From Methylotenera sp. (lineage in GTDB: Bacteria > Pseudomonadota > Gammaproteobacteria > Burkholderiales > Methylophilaceae), in assembly GCA_030682715.1 (NCBI GenBank), contig JAUXNQ010000064.1:1-37490 (forward strand): a stretch of DNA of 37,490 nt, in the 5' to 3' direction. Positions 25,278-34,982 of the stretch are shown here, one piece after another. The notes under the pieces were generated by a model that was given only the letters and a program-made list of their open reading frames with translations, made no database searches and was not told the origin of the DNA. The first letter of the stretch is position 1. Every line of letters starts with the position of its first letter. Made by a program: the position numbers and the translations under genes.

Positions 25278-26153
25278 TTATAAAATTTGTGCAGGCTTAC
25301 ATGCCTGGCGCAAAACTTCATGATATTGAGATGATAAAGTTACCATAGGCAATCGAATGCCAGTTTTAATCATGCCCATCTCTGACAATACCCATTTAAC
25401 AGGAATTGGATTTGCTTCAACAAACAGCTTTTGATGTAAGGCAAACAGTTTAGCATTAATTTCACGTGCAACTTTTACATCACCCGCTAATGCTGATACA
25501 CACATTTCATGCATCAGTTTAGGCGCTACGTTTGCTGTCACTGAAATAACACCATGCCCGCCCAACAACATTAAAGACAAGGCTGTTGCATCGTCTCCAC
25601 TGTAAATGGCAAATTCTTTAGGCGCACGCAACAGTAAATCTGTTCCACGTTCAATACCGCCAGTAGCATCTTTAATACCAACAATATTAGCGTGTGTCGC
25701 TAAACGCAATACCGTGTCATTACTGATATCACAGCCTGTGCGACCAGGTACGTTATATAGGATTTGTGGAATATCTACAGCATCGGCTACTGCTTTAAAA
25801 TGCTGATACAAACCCTCTTGTGTAGGCTTGTTGTAATAAGGTGCAACGAGAAGGCAGGCATCTGCACCTAACGCTTTGGCCTTTTGAGTTAGCACGATGG
25901 CTTCTTTTGTGGAATTAGCGCCTGTACCTGCAATCACTGGTACACGACCATTCACCTGCGTGACGGCTGTTTGAATCAGCAAGCAATGCTCTTCAAAATC
26001 TACAGTTGGAGACTCCCCTGTAGTGCCAACAATCACAATACCATCTGTCCCTTGATCAATATGATAATCAATCAATGTTTTTAAAGATGGGATATCTAAA
26101 CGCCCGTCTTCAAACATGGGCGAAACAATAGCAACTAAACTGCCTTGCAACAT
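25278..26153 (-). CDS. dapA: 4-hydroxy-tetrahydrodipicolinate synthase
   Basis: DapA condenses pyruvate with aspartate semialdehyde in lysine/diaminopimelate synthesis. It is 291 residues long. The Schiff-base lysine K161 is in GIKDATG; Y133 and R138 are in YNVPGRTG, and T44-T45 are in GTTGESPT. These match E. coli DapA positions. The order dapA-bamC on one strand is standard in beta/gammaproteobacteria. Confidence 0.98.
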   Translation of the reverse strand: MLQGSLVAIVSPMFEDGRLDIPSLKTLIDYHIDQGTDGIVIVGTTGESPTVDFEEHCLLIQTAVTQVNGRVPVIAGTGANSTKEAIVLTQKAKALGADACLLVAPYYNKPTQEGLYQHFKAVADAVDIPQILYNVPGRTGCDISNDTVLRLATHANIVGIKDATGGIERGTDLLLRAPKEFAIYSGDDATALSLMLLGGHGVISVTANVAPKLMHEMCVSALAGDVKVAREINAKLFALHQKLFVEANPIPVKWVLSEMGMIKTGIRLPMVTLSSQYHEVLRQACKPAQIL

Positions 26154-26327
26154 AGGAAATCTACCTGATTCATAATGTTATATTTTAACCCGAATGTTCT
26201 ACAATTTTCTTTATTTATTAAGCACAATTTTGATTTGTCGATGAAATTGCATAAACATTACCCTGCTACAACTTCAATATAAAGCCTATAGCCAATCATT
26301 TCAAAGCGTTACAATACATAATGGATC

Positions 26328-26344
26328 AAAAAAAAGGGGGGGGG
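26328..26344. repeat. A8G9 homopolymer tract
   Basis: Eight A are followed by nine G in the 433-bp dapA-rnfA divergent spacer, about 175 bp upstream of the dapA start and 240 bp upstream of the rnfA start. Such tracts are prone to slippage and also to sequencing error. Apart from this tract and the promoter region below, I see nothing definite in 26154-26586. Confidence 0.7.
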
Positions 26345-26520
26345 TGGGCTTAGATGTTTACTCGCCAAGCCTACGCTAGAACCGTGACAAATTCATTAAA
26401 AACTAACGCTTAATTAAACATATGACACCCCAACTCAATATTGGTCAGTGGCACAAAAAGTTAAAGTTAAAACTAATTGCGTTATTTATCAATCCAAGAC
26501 TTATCAAGTGAGGCTTTTAC

Positions 26521-26550
26521 TGTTTGTCAGCGCAACAAACACGGTATAAT
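26521..26550 (+). promoter_or_regulatory. Candidate rnf operon promoter with overlapping inverted repeat
   Basis: A perfect TATAAT (26545-26550) is preceded by TTTGTC/TTGTCA at 15-16 nt spacing. TGTTTG (26521-26526) and CAAACA (26536-26541) form an inverted repeat over the -35 region and spacer, suggesting an operator. rnfA starts 36 bp downstream. Confidence 0.6.
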
Positions 26551-26586
26551 CTTAAAAATTACCGTTGGAAAACCCATACTTAGAAT

Positions 26587-27180
26587 ATGTCTTTTGATTT
26601 TCATCACTACATTATGATTTTAGTCGGCACCGTGTTTGTCAATAACATCGTGCTGGTGAAGGTTCTTGGCTTATGCCCATTCATGGGCGTTTCTAAAAAA
26701 CTAGAAGCTTCTATTGGCATGGCAGGGGCTACTGCGTTTGTTCTTAGTATCGGCTCGATGACCAGTTGGGGCATTAACTATTATCTACTTGAGCCTAATG
26801 GCCTATTCTATCTCCGTACACTATCTTTTATCGTGATTATTGCTGGCGTGGTTCAGTTTACAGAAATGGTCATGGAAAAAAACTTCCCTACCCTTTACCA
26901 AGGCTTAGGTATTTTTCTACCGCTCATCACAACGAACTGCGCAGTACTTGGCATCCCATTACTAAATGCACAAGCAAGCCATAGTTTTATAGAGTCTTTA
27001 TTTTTTGGGCTAGGCGGCGCGCTTGGTTTTTCATTAGTGCTCATTTTGTTTGCTTCTATGCGAGAGCGATTAGAAGGTGCAGACGTGCCTGCTGCATTTA
27101 AAGGTTCTGCGATTGGGATGATTACGGCCGCACTCATGAGCTTGGCATTTATGGGCTTTATGGGGCTAGATAAGTACTAG
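26587..27180 (+). CDS. rnfA: Electron transport complex subunit RnfA
   Basis: RnfA is an integral membrane subunit of the Rnf complex, an ion-motive ferredoxin:NAD oxidoreductase (in E. coli also RsxA, acting on SoxR). The 197-residue protein has six hydrophobic helices with inverted symmetry to RnfE. Characteristic motifs are [20 protein letters not shown] and [12 protein letters not shown], whose Cys residues ligate the intramembrane iron-sulfur centre. It is the first gene of rnfABCDGE. Confidence 0.97.
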   Translation: MSFDFHHYIMILVGTVFVNNIVLVKVLGLCPFMGVSKKLEASIGMAGATAFVLSIGSMTSWGINYYLLEPNGLFYLRTLSFIVIIAGVVQFTEMVMEKNFPTLYQGLGIFLPLITTNCAVLGIPLLNAQASHSFIESLFFGLGGALGFSLVLILFASMRERLEGADVPAAFKGSAIGMITAALMSLAFMGFMGLDKY

Positions 27181-27250
27181 CCAGTCACAATAGATAAACA
27201 CTCAATTATTAAGCAATTTTATTTAACTAAAATAATCAAAAATTAGCGAT

Positions 27251-27829
27251 ATGTTATTAACTTCCATCTACATCATGCTTGGGCTGGCTTTAGTGCTCGG
27301 CATTTTGTTAGGCATTGCAGCATTACTTTTTAAAGTAGAGGGCGATCCGTTGGTCGCGCGTATTGATGCCATACTCCCTCAAACGCAATGTGGCCAATGT
27401 GGCTATCCTGGCTGCAAACCTTACGCAACCGCCATTGCTAACGGTGAGGCAGATATCAACCAATGCCCACCTGGCGGCGATGCAGGTGTTCATGCATTGG
27501 CTGACTTACTTGGTGTAGAGTACAAACCGCTCAACGCTGAGCATGGTCTACCCAAACAAAAATCTGTGGCCTTTATTGATGAGGCTACTTGTATTGGTTG
27601 CACTTTGTGCATACAGGCATGCCCTGTTGATGCAATTTTAGGTGCAGCTAAACATATGCATACGATTATTGCCTCAGAGTGTACTGGCTGCGAACTATGC
27701 TTAGCGCCCTGCCCTGTTGACTGCATCACGATGGAGCCTGTGGCGGAAACACCCGATAACTGGAAATGGAAATATCCAGTATTTCCAATCAAGGCATTGC
27801 CTGCGAATCAAGGCAAGGCATCATCATGA
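27251..27829 (+). CDS. rnfB: Electron transport complex subunit RnfB (ferredoxin-type)
   Basis: RnfB is the electron-entry iron-sulfur subunit, anchored by one N-terminal helix (about residues 5-27). A 4Fe-4S domain (CGQCGYPGC and a later Cys in QCPPGG) is followed by two ferredoxin motifs, [14 protein letters not shown] and [14 protein letters not shown]. The 192-residue length is typical. Its stop overlaps the rnfC start (ATGA), indicating translational coupling. Confidence 0.97.
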   Translation: MLLTSIYIMLGLALVLGILLGIAALLFKVEGDPLVARIDAILPQTQCGQCGYPGCKPYATAIANGEADINQCPPGGDAGVHALADLLGVEYKPLNAEHGLPKQKSVAFIDEATCIGCTLCIQACPVDAILGAAKHMHTIIASECTGCELCLAPCPVDCITMEPVAETPDNWKWKYPVFPIKALPANQGKASS

Positions 27830-29757
27830 ACAATATCATTCAATTTGCTAGCAAGCTCATTAAAGGCCTCACCTCAGACAATGCAAATGAAGTGTATAAA
27901 TTTCATGGTGGTGTGCATCCTGATGGGCACAAACATGAATCAACAACGCACCCAATTTCACAACTTGCGATTCCAGAAACGCTGACCTTGCCACTACGTC
28001 AACACGTAGGCTACATCCCAAAAGTAAAAGTAAAAGTAGGCGATTATGTTTTAAAGGGCGAGATGATTGCAGAGGCAGAAGGTACTGTGTCTGCGGCCAT
28101 CCATGCATCGACCTCTGGCACGATTACCGCCATTGAGGAGGCTATCATTCCGCATCCCTCTGGCCTGCCAGATATGTGCGTGACATTAGCCCCCGACGGC
28201 AAAGATCAATGGACACCGCTCAACCCGATTGATTGGAAAAACACCCCTATCAACGAGTTGATTACTAGCTTACGCTCATCTGGCATCGTAGGTTTAGGTG
28301 GGGCTACATTCCCCACACACATTAAACTACGCAAAGATGGCACTTCAGGCATCCATACATTAATCATTAATGCAGCAGAATGCGAACCTTATATCACCTG
28401 TGATGACATGCTCATGCGAGAGCGTGCTGATGAAATCATCAAAGGTATCGAGATTGTCCAGCACTTACTTGGTGCCACTAAAGTGATGATCGGCATTGAA
28501 GACAACAAACCTGATGCGACTAGCGCGATGACCTCCGCTAGCCAGACATTAACCAATGTATCAATAAAAACAGTGCCAACACTATACCCAAGTGGCGATG
28601 CACGTAGGCTTATTCATCTATTATTAGGCGTAGAAGTACCGCACCACAAGCGCTCAACTGAGGTGGGAATCCAAGTATTTAACGTGGCAACCGTGTTGGC
28701 TATTTATCGTTATTTCACATTTGGTGAACCTAGCGTCAGTCGCGTTGTAACGGTGACAGGTAATGTTGAAACCCCTCAAAACTTTGAAGTTTTGCTGGGC
28801 ACGCCTGTACCGCTACTCATTGCTGCCGCCGGCGGCGCTAAAACAGACACCACCCATTTTGTGATGGGCGGCCCGATGATGGGTTTTGACTTACCAAGCA
28901 CTGATGTACCAGTCACAAAAGCGGCTAACTGCATCATTGCTGCAAGCCCAAGCTTATTTGCACCACCACCGCCTGCGCTGCCCTGCATACGTTGCACTCG
29001 CTGTGCAGATGCCTGCCCAGTGAATCTGCAACCACAAGAGCTTTACTGGTTTGCTAAGTCAGATAATCTAGAAAAGGCGCGTGATTACCATTTATTTGAT
29101 TGTATTGAGTGCGGTTGCTGCACTTATGTATGTCCAAGTAATATTCCACTAGTGCAATATTATCGCTACGCAAAAAGTGAGATTATCGCAGCGGATAAAG
29201 CACAAGAAGCCGCCGACATAGCGCGTGAACGCAATGAGTTTAGATTAGCCCGCATCGAACGCGAAAAACTGGAACGTGCGCAAAAACATGCAGAGCGTGC
29301 CGCCAGCACAAAAAATGATGAAGCCAAAGCTGATTCAGTAAAAAGTGCTGATTCAGTGAAAGCAGAGAAAGAAAGACCTGCAAGTAGTGCTGAGGCAGAT
29401 GATGCCAAAAAAGCAGCGATTGCGGCTGCCGTAGCGCGTGCAAAAGCACTTAAACTAGCCGCTACGCAGTCTGACGCAACAAAGACTGGCAGTGAAGAGG
29501 CGCCCGCACCAGCAATTGTCGAAAATAAAACTGAGCCTACGGCTACAGTCAATGATGAGCAGGCTAAAAAAGATAAACAAGCATTGATAGCCGCGGCCAT
29601 TGAGCGCGCTAAGGCTCAAAAACTAGCAGCGGCTCAAGCAGGCGTTGCGCCAAAAAATACGGACGATCTCAGCCCTAAAGTCAAAGCTGAAATCACTGAA
29701 ATTGAAACCATACGCGCAAAAGCAAAACAGATGGTTGAAAATAAAGACCCCGACTAA
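27826..29757 (+). CDS. rnfC: Electron transport complex subunit RnfC
   Basis: RnfC is the peripheral subunit that binds FMN and NADH and carries two 4Fe-4S clusters. I place the start at 27826 ([11 protein letters not shown]), where the ATG overlaps the rnfB stop; the frame also stays open upstream within rnfB. The 643-residue protein shows the HPIS...LPLRQHVG barrel-sandwich region, [13 protein letters not shown] (FMN/NADH binding), and cluster motifs [17 protein letters not shown] and [18 protein letters not shown]-terminal Ala/Lys/Glu-rich, probably coiled extension follows from about residue 460, with repeats of the form [13 protein letters not shown], as in many gammaproteobacterial RnfC proteins. 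Confidence 0.96.
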   Translation: MNNIIQFASKLIKGLTSDNANEVYKFHGGVHPDGHKHESTTHPISQLAIPETLTLPLRQHVGYIPKVKVKVGDYVLKGEMIAEAEGTVSAAIHASTSGTITAIEEAIIPHPSGLPDMCVTLAPDGKDQWTPLNPIDWKNTPINELITSLRSSGIVGLGGATFPTHIKLRKDGTSGIHTLIINAAECEPYITCDDMLMRERADEIIKGIEIVQHLLGATKVMIGIEDNKPDATSAMTSASQTLTNVSIKTVPTLYPSGDARRLIHLLLGVEVPHHKRSTEVGIQVFNVATVLAIYRYFTFGEPSVSRVVTVTGNVETPQNFEVLLGTPVPLLIAAAGGAKTDTTHFVMGGPMMGFDLPSTDVPVTKAANCIIAASPSLFAPPPPALPCIRCTRCADACPVNLQPQELYWFAKSDNLEKARDYHLFDCIECGCCTYVCPSNIPLVQYYRYAKSEIIAADKAQEAADIARERNEFRLARIEREKLERAQKHAERAASTKNDEAKADSVKSADSVKAEKERPASSAEADDAKKAAIAAAVARAKALKLAATQSDATKTGSEEAPAPAIVENKTEPTATVNDEQAKKDKQALIAAAIERAKAQKLAAAQAGVAPKNTDDLSPKVKAEITEIETIRAKAKQMVENKDPD

Positions 29758-29774
29758 TGGCTATACTTATTAAA

Positions 29775-29819
29775 TTGTTATTAGCTCAATTGTTGCTAGC
29801 TCAACTATTATTAGGATAA
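29775..29819 (+). repeat. 15-bp tandem repeat before rnfD
   Basis: TTGTTATTAGCTCAA and TTGTTGCTAGCTCAA are consecutive, followed by a degenerate third unit CTATTATTAGGATAA that supplies the AGGA for the rnfD TTG start. It fills the 67-bp rnfC-rnfD gap. Confidence 0.65.
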
Positions 29820-29824
29820 AACGC

Positions 29825-30844
29825 TTGAACCGCTCACCTTACATTACCAACGCGCCTACCGTTAGCGTCATTATGCTAAAAGTACTACTCGCGCTCGTGC
29901 CTGGCATCATTGCTTATGTATGGGTTTATGGCGCTGGCATTTTAGTGACACTTTCACTAGCCACGGTAACTGCGCTAGTGACTGAAGCCGCGATTCTAAA
30001 AATCAGGCAGCGCCCTATCTCACCCAGCCTCGCAGATATGAGCGCTGTTGTGACAGCATGGCTGTTAGCACTTGCTCTGCCGCCACTAGCACCGTGGTGG
30101 TTAGTGGTGGTAGGGTCGTTCTTTGCAATCGCCATTGCTAAGCAACTTTATGGTGGGCTAGGCTATAACCCATTTAACCCTGCGATGGTGGGTTATGCCG
30201 TGCTGCTGATTTCTTTTCCAGTCATCATGACTAAATGGCCTGCGCCGTTAATGCTTGCTGATGCGTCTTTAAGTGCGTTCGACCAATTAAAATTCATCTT
30301 TAACCATGCATTACCTGTAGGCGTTCAGTTAGATGCGGTGACCTCAGCAACGCCCTTAGATTATCTAAAAACACAATTGATGCTTAAACACGAAATTGCA
30401 GACATTACACAAGCCCCTATTTTTGGTCAGTTTGGTGCAAAAGGCGGAGAAATGGTGACAGCTGGCTATCTATTAGGTGGCCTGTATTTAATCCAGCAAC
30501 GTATTATTTCTTGGCACCTGCCCACTGCATTTATTGCTACGCTGGCTTTGATTTCCTTAATATTTAATATTACGGACCCTACGCACTTCACCAACCCAGC
30601 ATTTCATCTAATGACTGGCGCATCTATGCTTTGTGCTTTTTTTATTATTACAGATCCAATCAGCGGTCCAACCACACCTAAAGGCAAGCTGTACTTTGCG
30701 GCTGGCGTTGCTGTACTCACTTATTTAATTCGCGTATATGGCGGCTACCCTGATGGCGTGGCATTTGCGGTATTAATCATGAACATGTGCGTACCCTTGA
30801 TAGATGCTTATACGCAACCACGTGTATTTGGACATAAGCATTAG
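29825..30844 (+). CDS. rnfD: Electron transport complex subunit RnfD
   Basis: RnfD is a membrane subunit with a covalently bound FMN. The 339-residue protein is highly hydrophobic (about nine to ten helices). It contains the flavinylation-type motif DAVTSATPL (170-178; acceptor Thr probably T176) and the conserved YNPFNPAMVGY and TDPISGPTTPKGK segments. The start is TTG with AGGA about 9 nt upstream. Confidence 0.95.
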   Translation: MNRSPYITNAPTVSVIMLKVLLALVPGIIAYVWVYGAGILVTLSLATVTALVTEAAILKIRQRPISPSLADMSAVVTAWLLALALPPLAPWWLVVVGSFFAIAIAKQLYGGLGYNPFNPAMVGYAVLLISFPVIMTKWPAPLMLADASLSAFDQLKFIFNHALPVGVQLDAVTSATPLDYLKTQLMLKHEIADITQAPIFGQFGAKGGEMVTAGYLLGGLYLIQQRIISWHLPTAFIATLALISLIFNITDPTHFTNPAFHLMTGASMLCAFFIITDPISGPTTPKGKLYFAAGVAVLTYLIRVYGGYPDGVAFAVLIMNMCVPLIDAYTQPRVFGHKH

Positions 30845-30852
30845 GAATACAA

Positions 30853-31515
30853 ATGTCAGACACTCTATTTAAACACACCTTTAAAACAGCGAGTACGCTC
30901 ACTGCATTTTCACTGGTTGGCACTGCAATACTTGCTTATATTTTCATCATTACGCGCGCACCGATTGAAGCGAGTGAAGCTGAAGCACGTTTGGCGCTTT
31001 TTTCACAAATATTACCGCATGACGTGTACGACAATGAGTTATTGAAAACCGAACTGCTTATTCCACCTAACACACTTCTTGGTAATCTAGTGCCTAGCAA
31101 AGCTAACATTGCCAAATTAGGCAATGAGCCTGTGGGTGTTATTTTAGAAGCGATTGCACATGATGGCTATGCAGGCGACATTAAATTGCTCATTGCCATT
31201 CGTGCTGATGGCTCCATTAGTGGCGTGCGTGTGCTTACCCATAAAGAAACACCTGGCCTTGGCGATTATATTGAGATCGAACGTAATGATTGGATTGCTC
31301 AATTCAATGATGAATCTTTAGTTAAAACAGCTGCCAAAGATTGGGCAGTGGTAAAAGACGGCGGAAAGTTTGAATATATGGCGGGTGCAACCATTACACC
31401 TCGCGCAGTGGTAAAAGCCGTTGCAAAAGCACTACAATTTTTTAATGAGAACAAATTAAGATTATTAGAAAATAATATTGCAGATAAAGCACTACAAGGT
31501 AAGGACAACCCATGA
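30853..31515 (+). CDS. rnfG: Electron transport complex subunit RnfG
   Basis: RnfG is an FMN-binding subunit with one N-terminal helix (about residues 15-36) and a periplasmic flavin domain. THKETPGLGDYIE and the flavinylation motif A-GATIT (T182 as the probable attachment site) are present; the usual leading Ser of SGAT is Ala177 here. At 220 residues it is typical. Its stop overlaps the rnfE ATG. Confidence 0.95.
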   Translation: MSDTLFKHTFKTASTLTAFSLVGTAILAYIFIITRAPIEASEAEARLALFSQILPHDVYDNELLKTELLIPPNTLLGNLVPSKANIAKLGNEPVGVILEAIAHDGYAGDIKLLIAIRADGSISGVRVLTHKETPGLGDYIEIERNDWIAQFNDESLVKTAAKDWAVVKDGGKFEYMAGATITPRAVVKAVAKALQFFNENKLRLLENNIADKALQGKDNP

Positions 31516-32210
31516 GCATTTATAAAGAAATCACCCTTAATGGGATTTGGAAACAAAATCCTGGCGTTGTCCAACTACTAGGTCTTTGTCCAACGCTGGC
31601 TGTCACCACGTCTGTGGTGAATGGTGTGAGCCTTGGCTTAGCAACTGTCTTGGTAATGGCGGCGGCAAATGGTGCAATCTCACCTGTGCGTAAATATGTA
31701 CCGAATGAAATTCGGGTACCTGTCTTTATTTTGGTCATTGCAGCGCTCGTTACCATCATCGACTTATCCATCAATGCATTTGCACACCCATTGCATAAAG
31801 TTTTAGGGATTTTCATCCCGTTAATCGTGGTCAATTGTATCGTGCTAGCCCGTGTTGAATCATTTGCAGCTAAGAACGCGCCAATCCCCTCTATTCTTGA
31901 TGGATTTATGATGGGGATGGGGCTAACTTTAGTCCTGGCACTACTCAGCGGAATGCGTGAAATTGTAGGCAAAGGCACTTTATTCTCTGGTTTAGATTTA
32001 GTATTTGGGCCATCAGCCAAGCAGTTTATGCTCACGGTTATTCCTGATTACCATGGCTTTTTATTAGCGGTCTTGCCTCCTGGCGCATTTTTAGGTTTAG
32101 GCATGCTCATCGCTGCACGTAACTGGATAGAGATAAGAAACAAAGCTAAAGACAGCACTCACGATAATCATGTGATAACACCTGAAGCTCAACCCGCGCT
32201 TAACGCTTAG
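31512..32210 (+). CDS. rnfE: Electron transport complex subunit RnfE
   Basis: RnfE is a six-helix membrane subunit, homologous to RnfA in inverted topology. The 232-residue protein shows NPGVVQLLGLCPTLAVTTSVVNG and IPLIVVNCIVLARVE with the cluster-ligating Cys. A short hydrophilic C-terminal tail follows. It is translationally coupled to rnfG, and nth starts 17 bp later. Confidence 0.96.
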   Translation: MSIYKEITLNGIWKQNPGVVQLLGLCPTLAVTTSVVNGVSLGLATVLVMAAANGAISPVRKYVPNEIRVPVFILVIAALVTIIDLSINAFAHPLHKVLGIFIPLIVVNCIVLARVESFAAKNAPIPSILDGFMMGMGLTLVLALLSGMREIVGKGTLFSGLDLVFGPSAKQFMLTVIPDYHGFLLAVLPPGAFLGLGMLIAARNWIEIRNKAKDSTHDNHVITPEAQPALNA

Positions 32211-32227
32211 CCTGTCAGGCGCCTCAT

Positions 32228-32893
32228 ATGAATGCAGAAAAACGCTTAGAAATATTTAAACGTCTAAAGCTAGCGATTCCTAACCCAGTGACAGAACTTA
32301 ACTACAGTAGTCACTTTGAGTTACTGATTGCGGTGATGCTCTCTGCACAAGCAACCGACAAAAGCGTTAACCTTGCAACCGACAAACTTTTTGCAGTCGC
32401 CAATACACCAGAAAGCATGTTGGCACTAGGCTTGGCTAACTTAGAAAGCTACATTAAAACGATTGGCCTGTATCACGCCAAAGCCAAAAATGTTTTAGCC
32501 ACCTGCCAGATACTCATCCATCAACATCAATCCCAAGTACCACACTCACGCGTTGCTTTAGAAGCATTGCCAGGCGTTGGCCGCAAAACAGCTAATGTTG
32601 TTTTAAATACGGCATTTGGTGAACCCACCATTGCTGTGGACACACATTTATTTAGACTAGGCAACCGCATCAAGCTGGCTGTGGGCAAAACCGTTCTGGA
32701 AGTAGAAAAGAAATATATTAAATCGATTCCAACAGAATTTATGCAGGACGCACATCATCTACTAATACTGCATGGCCGTTACGTATGCATTGCGCGCAAA
32801 CCAAAATGTGCAGAATGTTGCATAGAAGACTTATGTGAATATCAGGCAAAAGAATATCACTTGCCACAGTTGACTGTATCAGCACAAAGATGA
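32228..32893 (+). CDS. nth: Endonuclease III
   Basis: Endonuclease III is a DNA glycosylase/AP lyase for oxidised pyrimidines in base-excision repair. The 221-residue protein has the helix-hairpin-helix LPGVGRKTA with catalytic K120, D138 in VDTHLFRLGNR, and the 4Fe-4S loop C187-x6-C194-x2-C197-x5-C203, all at E. coli numbering. nth directly after rnfE is the conserved gammaproteobacterial order. Its stop overlaps the next start (ATGA). Confidence 0.98.
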   Translation: MNAEKRLEIFKRLKLAIPNPVTELNYSSHFELLIAVMLSAQATDKSVNLATDKLFAVANTPESMLALGLANLESYIKTIGLYHAKAKNVLATCQILIHQHQSQVPHSRVALEALPGVGRKTANVVLNTAFGEPTIAVDTHLFRLGNRIKLAVGKTVLEVEKKYIKSIPTEFMQDAHHLLILHGRYVCIARKPKCAECCIEDLCEYQAKEYHLPQLTVSAQR

Positions 32894-33969
32894 AAGTCGC
32901 TACCAGCATTGTACTAGGCCGCCAAGCTTTACCCGCGCTGGCTAGTCAAGCCGTTAACAATGCAATGAGCAAAGCAGGCATTACGACAGCCAATGGTGTT
33001 TTATTGCTGCTGACTTCTGAATTTGCAAGCAACCCCCAAGCCGCAATTATGGCTGCGGCAAAAGCGGCTGGTTGTACGCAAGTAGCTGGTTGTTCAGCAA
33101 CAGGTATATTTACTGAAGAAGATTGGGTGCTCGATACGCCTGCCGCTGCCGCGATGGTGTTTGGCGGCGACATCCAGTTAGCACTGGCTCAAGATAATGA
33201 GGCTGGACAACCGCTGCTTACAATGGCCGCTCCCAGCGCGATTAATAGCACATGGCTTAATCATCATATTCGTTATGGTGGTATATCTGGCGACGCTACA
33301 GGGCATGGGCCATTTTCAGTATGGCAAAATGCAAAAGGTGATGTAAAAGGTCATATCGAGATGTTTCTATCTGGTGTAAAAATGGCAACAAAAGCCTCTC
33401 ACGGCTTAATGTTACTCGGCACACCAAAGCAAGTTAATGCAAGCAAGCAGTTTGATCTGGAAATATTAGGTCAACAAAAAGCGCTAATCTCATTAGAAAA
33501 AGTTTGGAAGAATCATCATCAAACCGAAGAGCCGTTTCCTCTACATTTAATGATGGTTGTTTATGCCGAGAGTGCAGAGGCAATTGCTCAGGGGAGCTAT
33601 CATCAAACCTCCATCATTAGCTATGATGGAGAAAATGGTAGCATTACACTCGCTCATGCACTGCCTGTTGGTCACTATGTAAGCTGGGCGTTGCGCGATG
33701 CCAACACGGCTGAAGCCGACATGGCACTCACAACAGACATCCTAGCAAATGAGCTGGGTAGCACGCCAGACTTTGGATTGTTATTCTCTTGTTTAGGTCG
33801 CGGTCCATATCTGTATAACGGAGAAGACCTCGACCTAAAAGTCATTACGCAGAGGTTTCCAAATATGCCATTATTAGGCTTTTACGGTAATGGTGAAATT
33901 ACCTGTATTGATGGGCAAAACCAACTGCTGCCTTACTCTACCGTTCTTTCATTATTTTCAGCACGATAG
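32890..33969 (+). CDS. FIST domain sensory protein
   Basis: This 359-residue soluble protein has FIST N (about residues 20-210) and FIST C (about 215-345) domains, a module thought to bind small ligands such as amino acids and usually found in signalling proteins. Motifs include the glycine-rich AAGCTQVAGCSATGIF, GGISGDATGHGPF and the C-terminal LLGFYGNGEI. No output domain (kinase, GGDEF, MCP) is fused, so it acts alone or by interaction. It overlaps nth by 4 bp and precedes a DUF1841 gene by 7 bp, within the same run as the sigma factor. Confidence 0.85.
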   Translation: MKVATSIVLGRQALPALASQAVNNAMSKAGITTANGVLLLLTSEFASNPQAAIMAAAKAAGCTQVAGCSATGIFTEEDWVLDTPAAAAMVFGGDIQLALAQDNEAGQPLLTMAAPSAINSTWLNHHIRYGGISGDATGHGPFSVWQNAKGDVKGHIEMFLSGVKMATKASHGLMLLGTPKQVNASKQFDLEILGQQKALISLEKVWKNHHQTEEPFPLHLMMVVYAESAEAIAQGSYHQTSIISYDGENGSITLAHALPVGHYVSWALRDANTAEADMALTTDILANELGSTPDFGLLFSCLGRGPYLYNGEDLDLKVITQRFPNMPLLGFYGNGEITCIDGQNQLLPYSTVLSLFSAR

Positions 33970-33976
33970 GTACTTT

Positions 33977-34414
33977 ATGAGTTTATACAACCCCAGCCGC
34001 GACCAAGCCAGACAATTTTTGTTTGACGCGTGGGCCAAGTTTAAACAGCACTCACCGCTTTCTGACTTGGAAAAAATCGCAGTTGAAGTCATGCAAATGC
34101 ACCCTGAGTACCACACAATACTAGATGCGCCTGAGCGCTATATGCAACAGCAGTATTTTCCCGAACAAGGTGAAACAAACCCATTTTTGCATTTGAGCTT
34201 ACATTTATCGGTCATTGAGCAAATATCGATTAACCAGCCAATTGGCATTGGCCAGATTTATGAAAAGCTCAAACTGAAACATAGTGATCAGCACATGGCA
34301 CAACACGATATATTAGAGTGCCTTGCAGAAACTATTTGGCAATCTCAACGCAACAACACACCATTAGATTCAGCACACTACTTGGGCCTTTTACAGCAAA
34401 GGGTAGCGGCTTAA
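33977..34414 (+). CDS. DUF1841 family protein
   Basis: This 145-residue soluble protein of unknown function matches the betaproteobacterial DUF1841 type (MSLYNPSRDQARQFLFDAWAKF at the start; EMQMHPEYH-like and NPFLHLSLHLSVIEQI segments in the middle). I start at 33977, since the AGGT just upstream and the family N terminus agree; the open frame extends upstream into the FIST gene. Its stop is one base before the sigma factor ATG, so the two are probably translated from one message. Confidence 0.8.
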   Translation: MSLYNPSRDQARQFLFDAWAKFKQHSPLSDLEKIAVEVMQMHPEYHTILDAPERYMQQQYFPEQGETNPFLHLSLHLSVIEQISINQPIGIGQIYEKLKLKHSDQHMAQHDILECLAETIWQSQRNNTPLDSAHYLGLLQQRVAA

Positions 34415-34415
34415 T

Positions 34416-34973
34416 ATGAGTAACAATGTCAACGATTGGCTCAACGAACATGGTGACTATTTGTATCGCTTTGCCCTAGCGCGTCTAAAAGACACCCACC
34501 AAGCTGAAGATGCCGTACAAGAAACCATGCTCGCAGCCATCAAAAATAATAGCTTTGAGGGCGACTCATCTATACGCACATGGCTAACAGGCATACTCAA
34601 ACATAAAATCATTGATATGCAGCGGAAACTCATACGCGAACAGCCTGTATCAGACATCATCGACCTAGATGCGGTTAATGAAAGCATGGATGATTTCTTT
34701 GACAAAACTGGCCATTGGCTAGACAAACCACAATCTTTTGACATGCCCGACCATGCATTAGAGCAGAGTCAATTTTTAAGCGTGTTGGATGCATGCATGC
34801 AAAAACTACCCAAGAAGCTGAAAGCTATTTTCATGCTACGAGATGTGCATGAAATGGAAAATGAAAATATTTGTAAGGAACTAGATATTACCCCGACCAA
34901 TGCTTGGGTAATGTTATATAGAGCTAGGATGGGGCTAAGAAAATGTTTAGAGATGAATTGGGTTAAGGGTTAG
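34416..34973 (+). CDS. ECF-type RNA polymerase sigma factor
   Basis: This 185-residue sigma-70 family factor has only regions 2 and 4. Region 2 spans about residues 8-75 (YRFALARLKDTHQAEDAVQETMLAAIKN, then the DNA-binding RTWLTGILKHKIIDMQRK). Region 4 spans about 120-180 (LDACMQKLPKKLKAIFMLRDVHEMENENICKELDITPTNAWVMLYRARMGLRKCL). It is immediately followed (9 bp) by a small zinc-type anti-sigma and then the hvf/buf operon, which is its likely target. Comparable sigma/anti-sigma pairs control bufferin-type operons elsewhere. The inducing signal (copper, other metal, or oxidant) cannot be read from the sequence. Confidence 0.92.
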   Translation: MSNNVNDWLNEHGDYLYRFALARLKDTHQAEDAVQETMLAAIKNNSFEGDSSIRTWLTGILKHKIIDMQRKLIREQPVSDIIDLDAVNESMDDFFDKTGHWLDKPQSFDMPDHALEQSQFLSVLDACMQKLPKKLKAIFMLRDVHEMENENICKELDITPTNAWVMLYRARMGLRKCLEMNWVKG

Positions 34974-34982
34974 GATTATCAT

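Noticed and set aside
27766-27825. 20-residue N-terminal extension of RnfC
   Set aside because: It lies inside rnfB. The ATG at 27826 overlaps the rnfB stop and begins with the expected RnfC N terminus.
29166-29600. 144-codon minus-strand ORF opposite rnfC
   Set aside because: Its low-complexity Ala/Ser sequence is the reverse of the Ala/Lys-rich RnfC tail, and no start signal supports it.
33890-33976. 29-residue N-terminal extension of the DUF1841 protein
   Set aside because: It lies within the FIST gene in another frame. The family start MSLYNPSRDQAR is at 33977 with an upstream AGGT.
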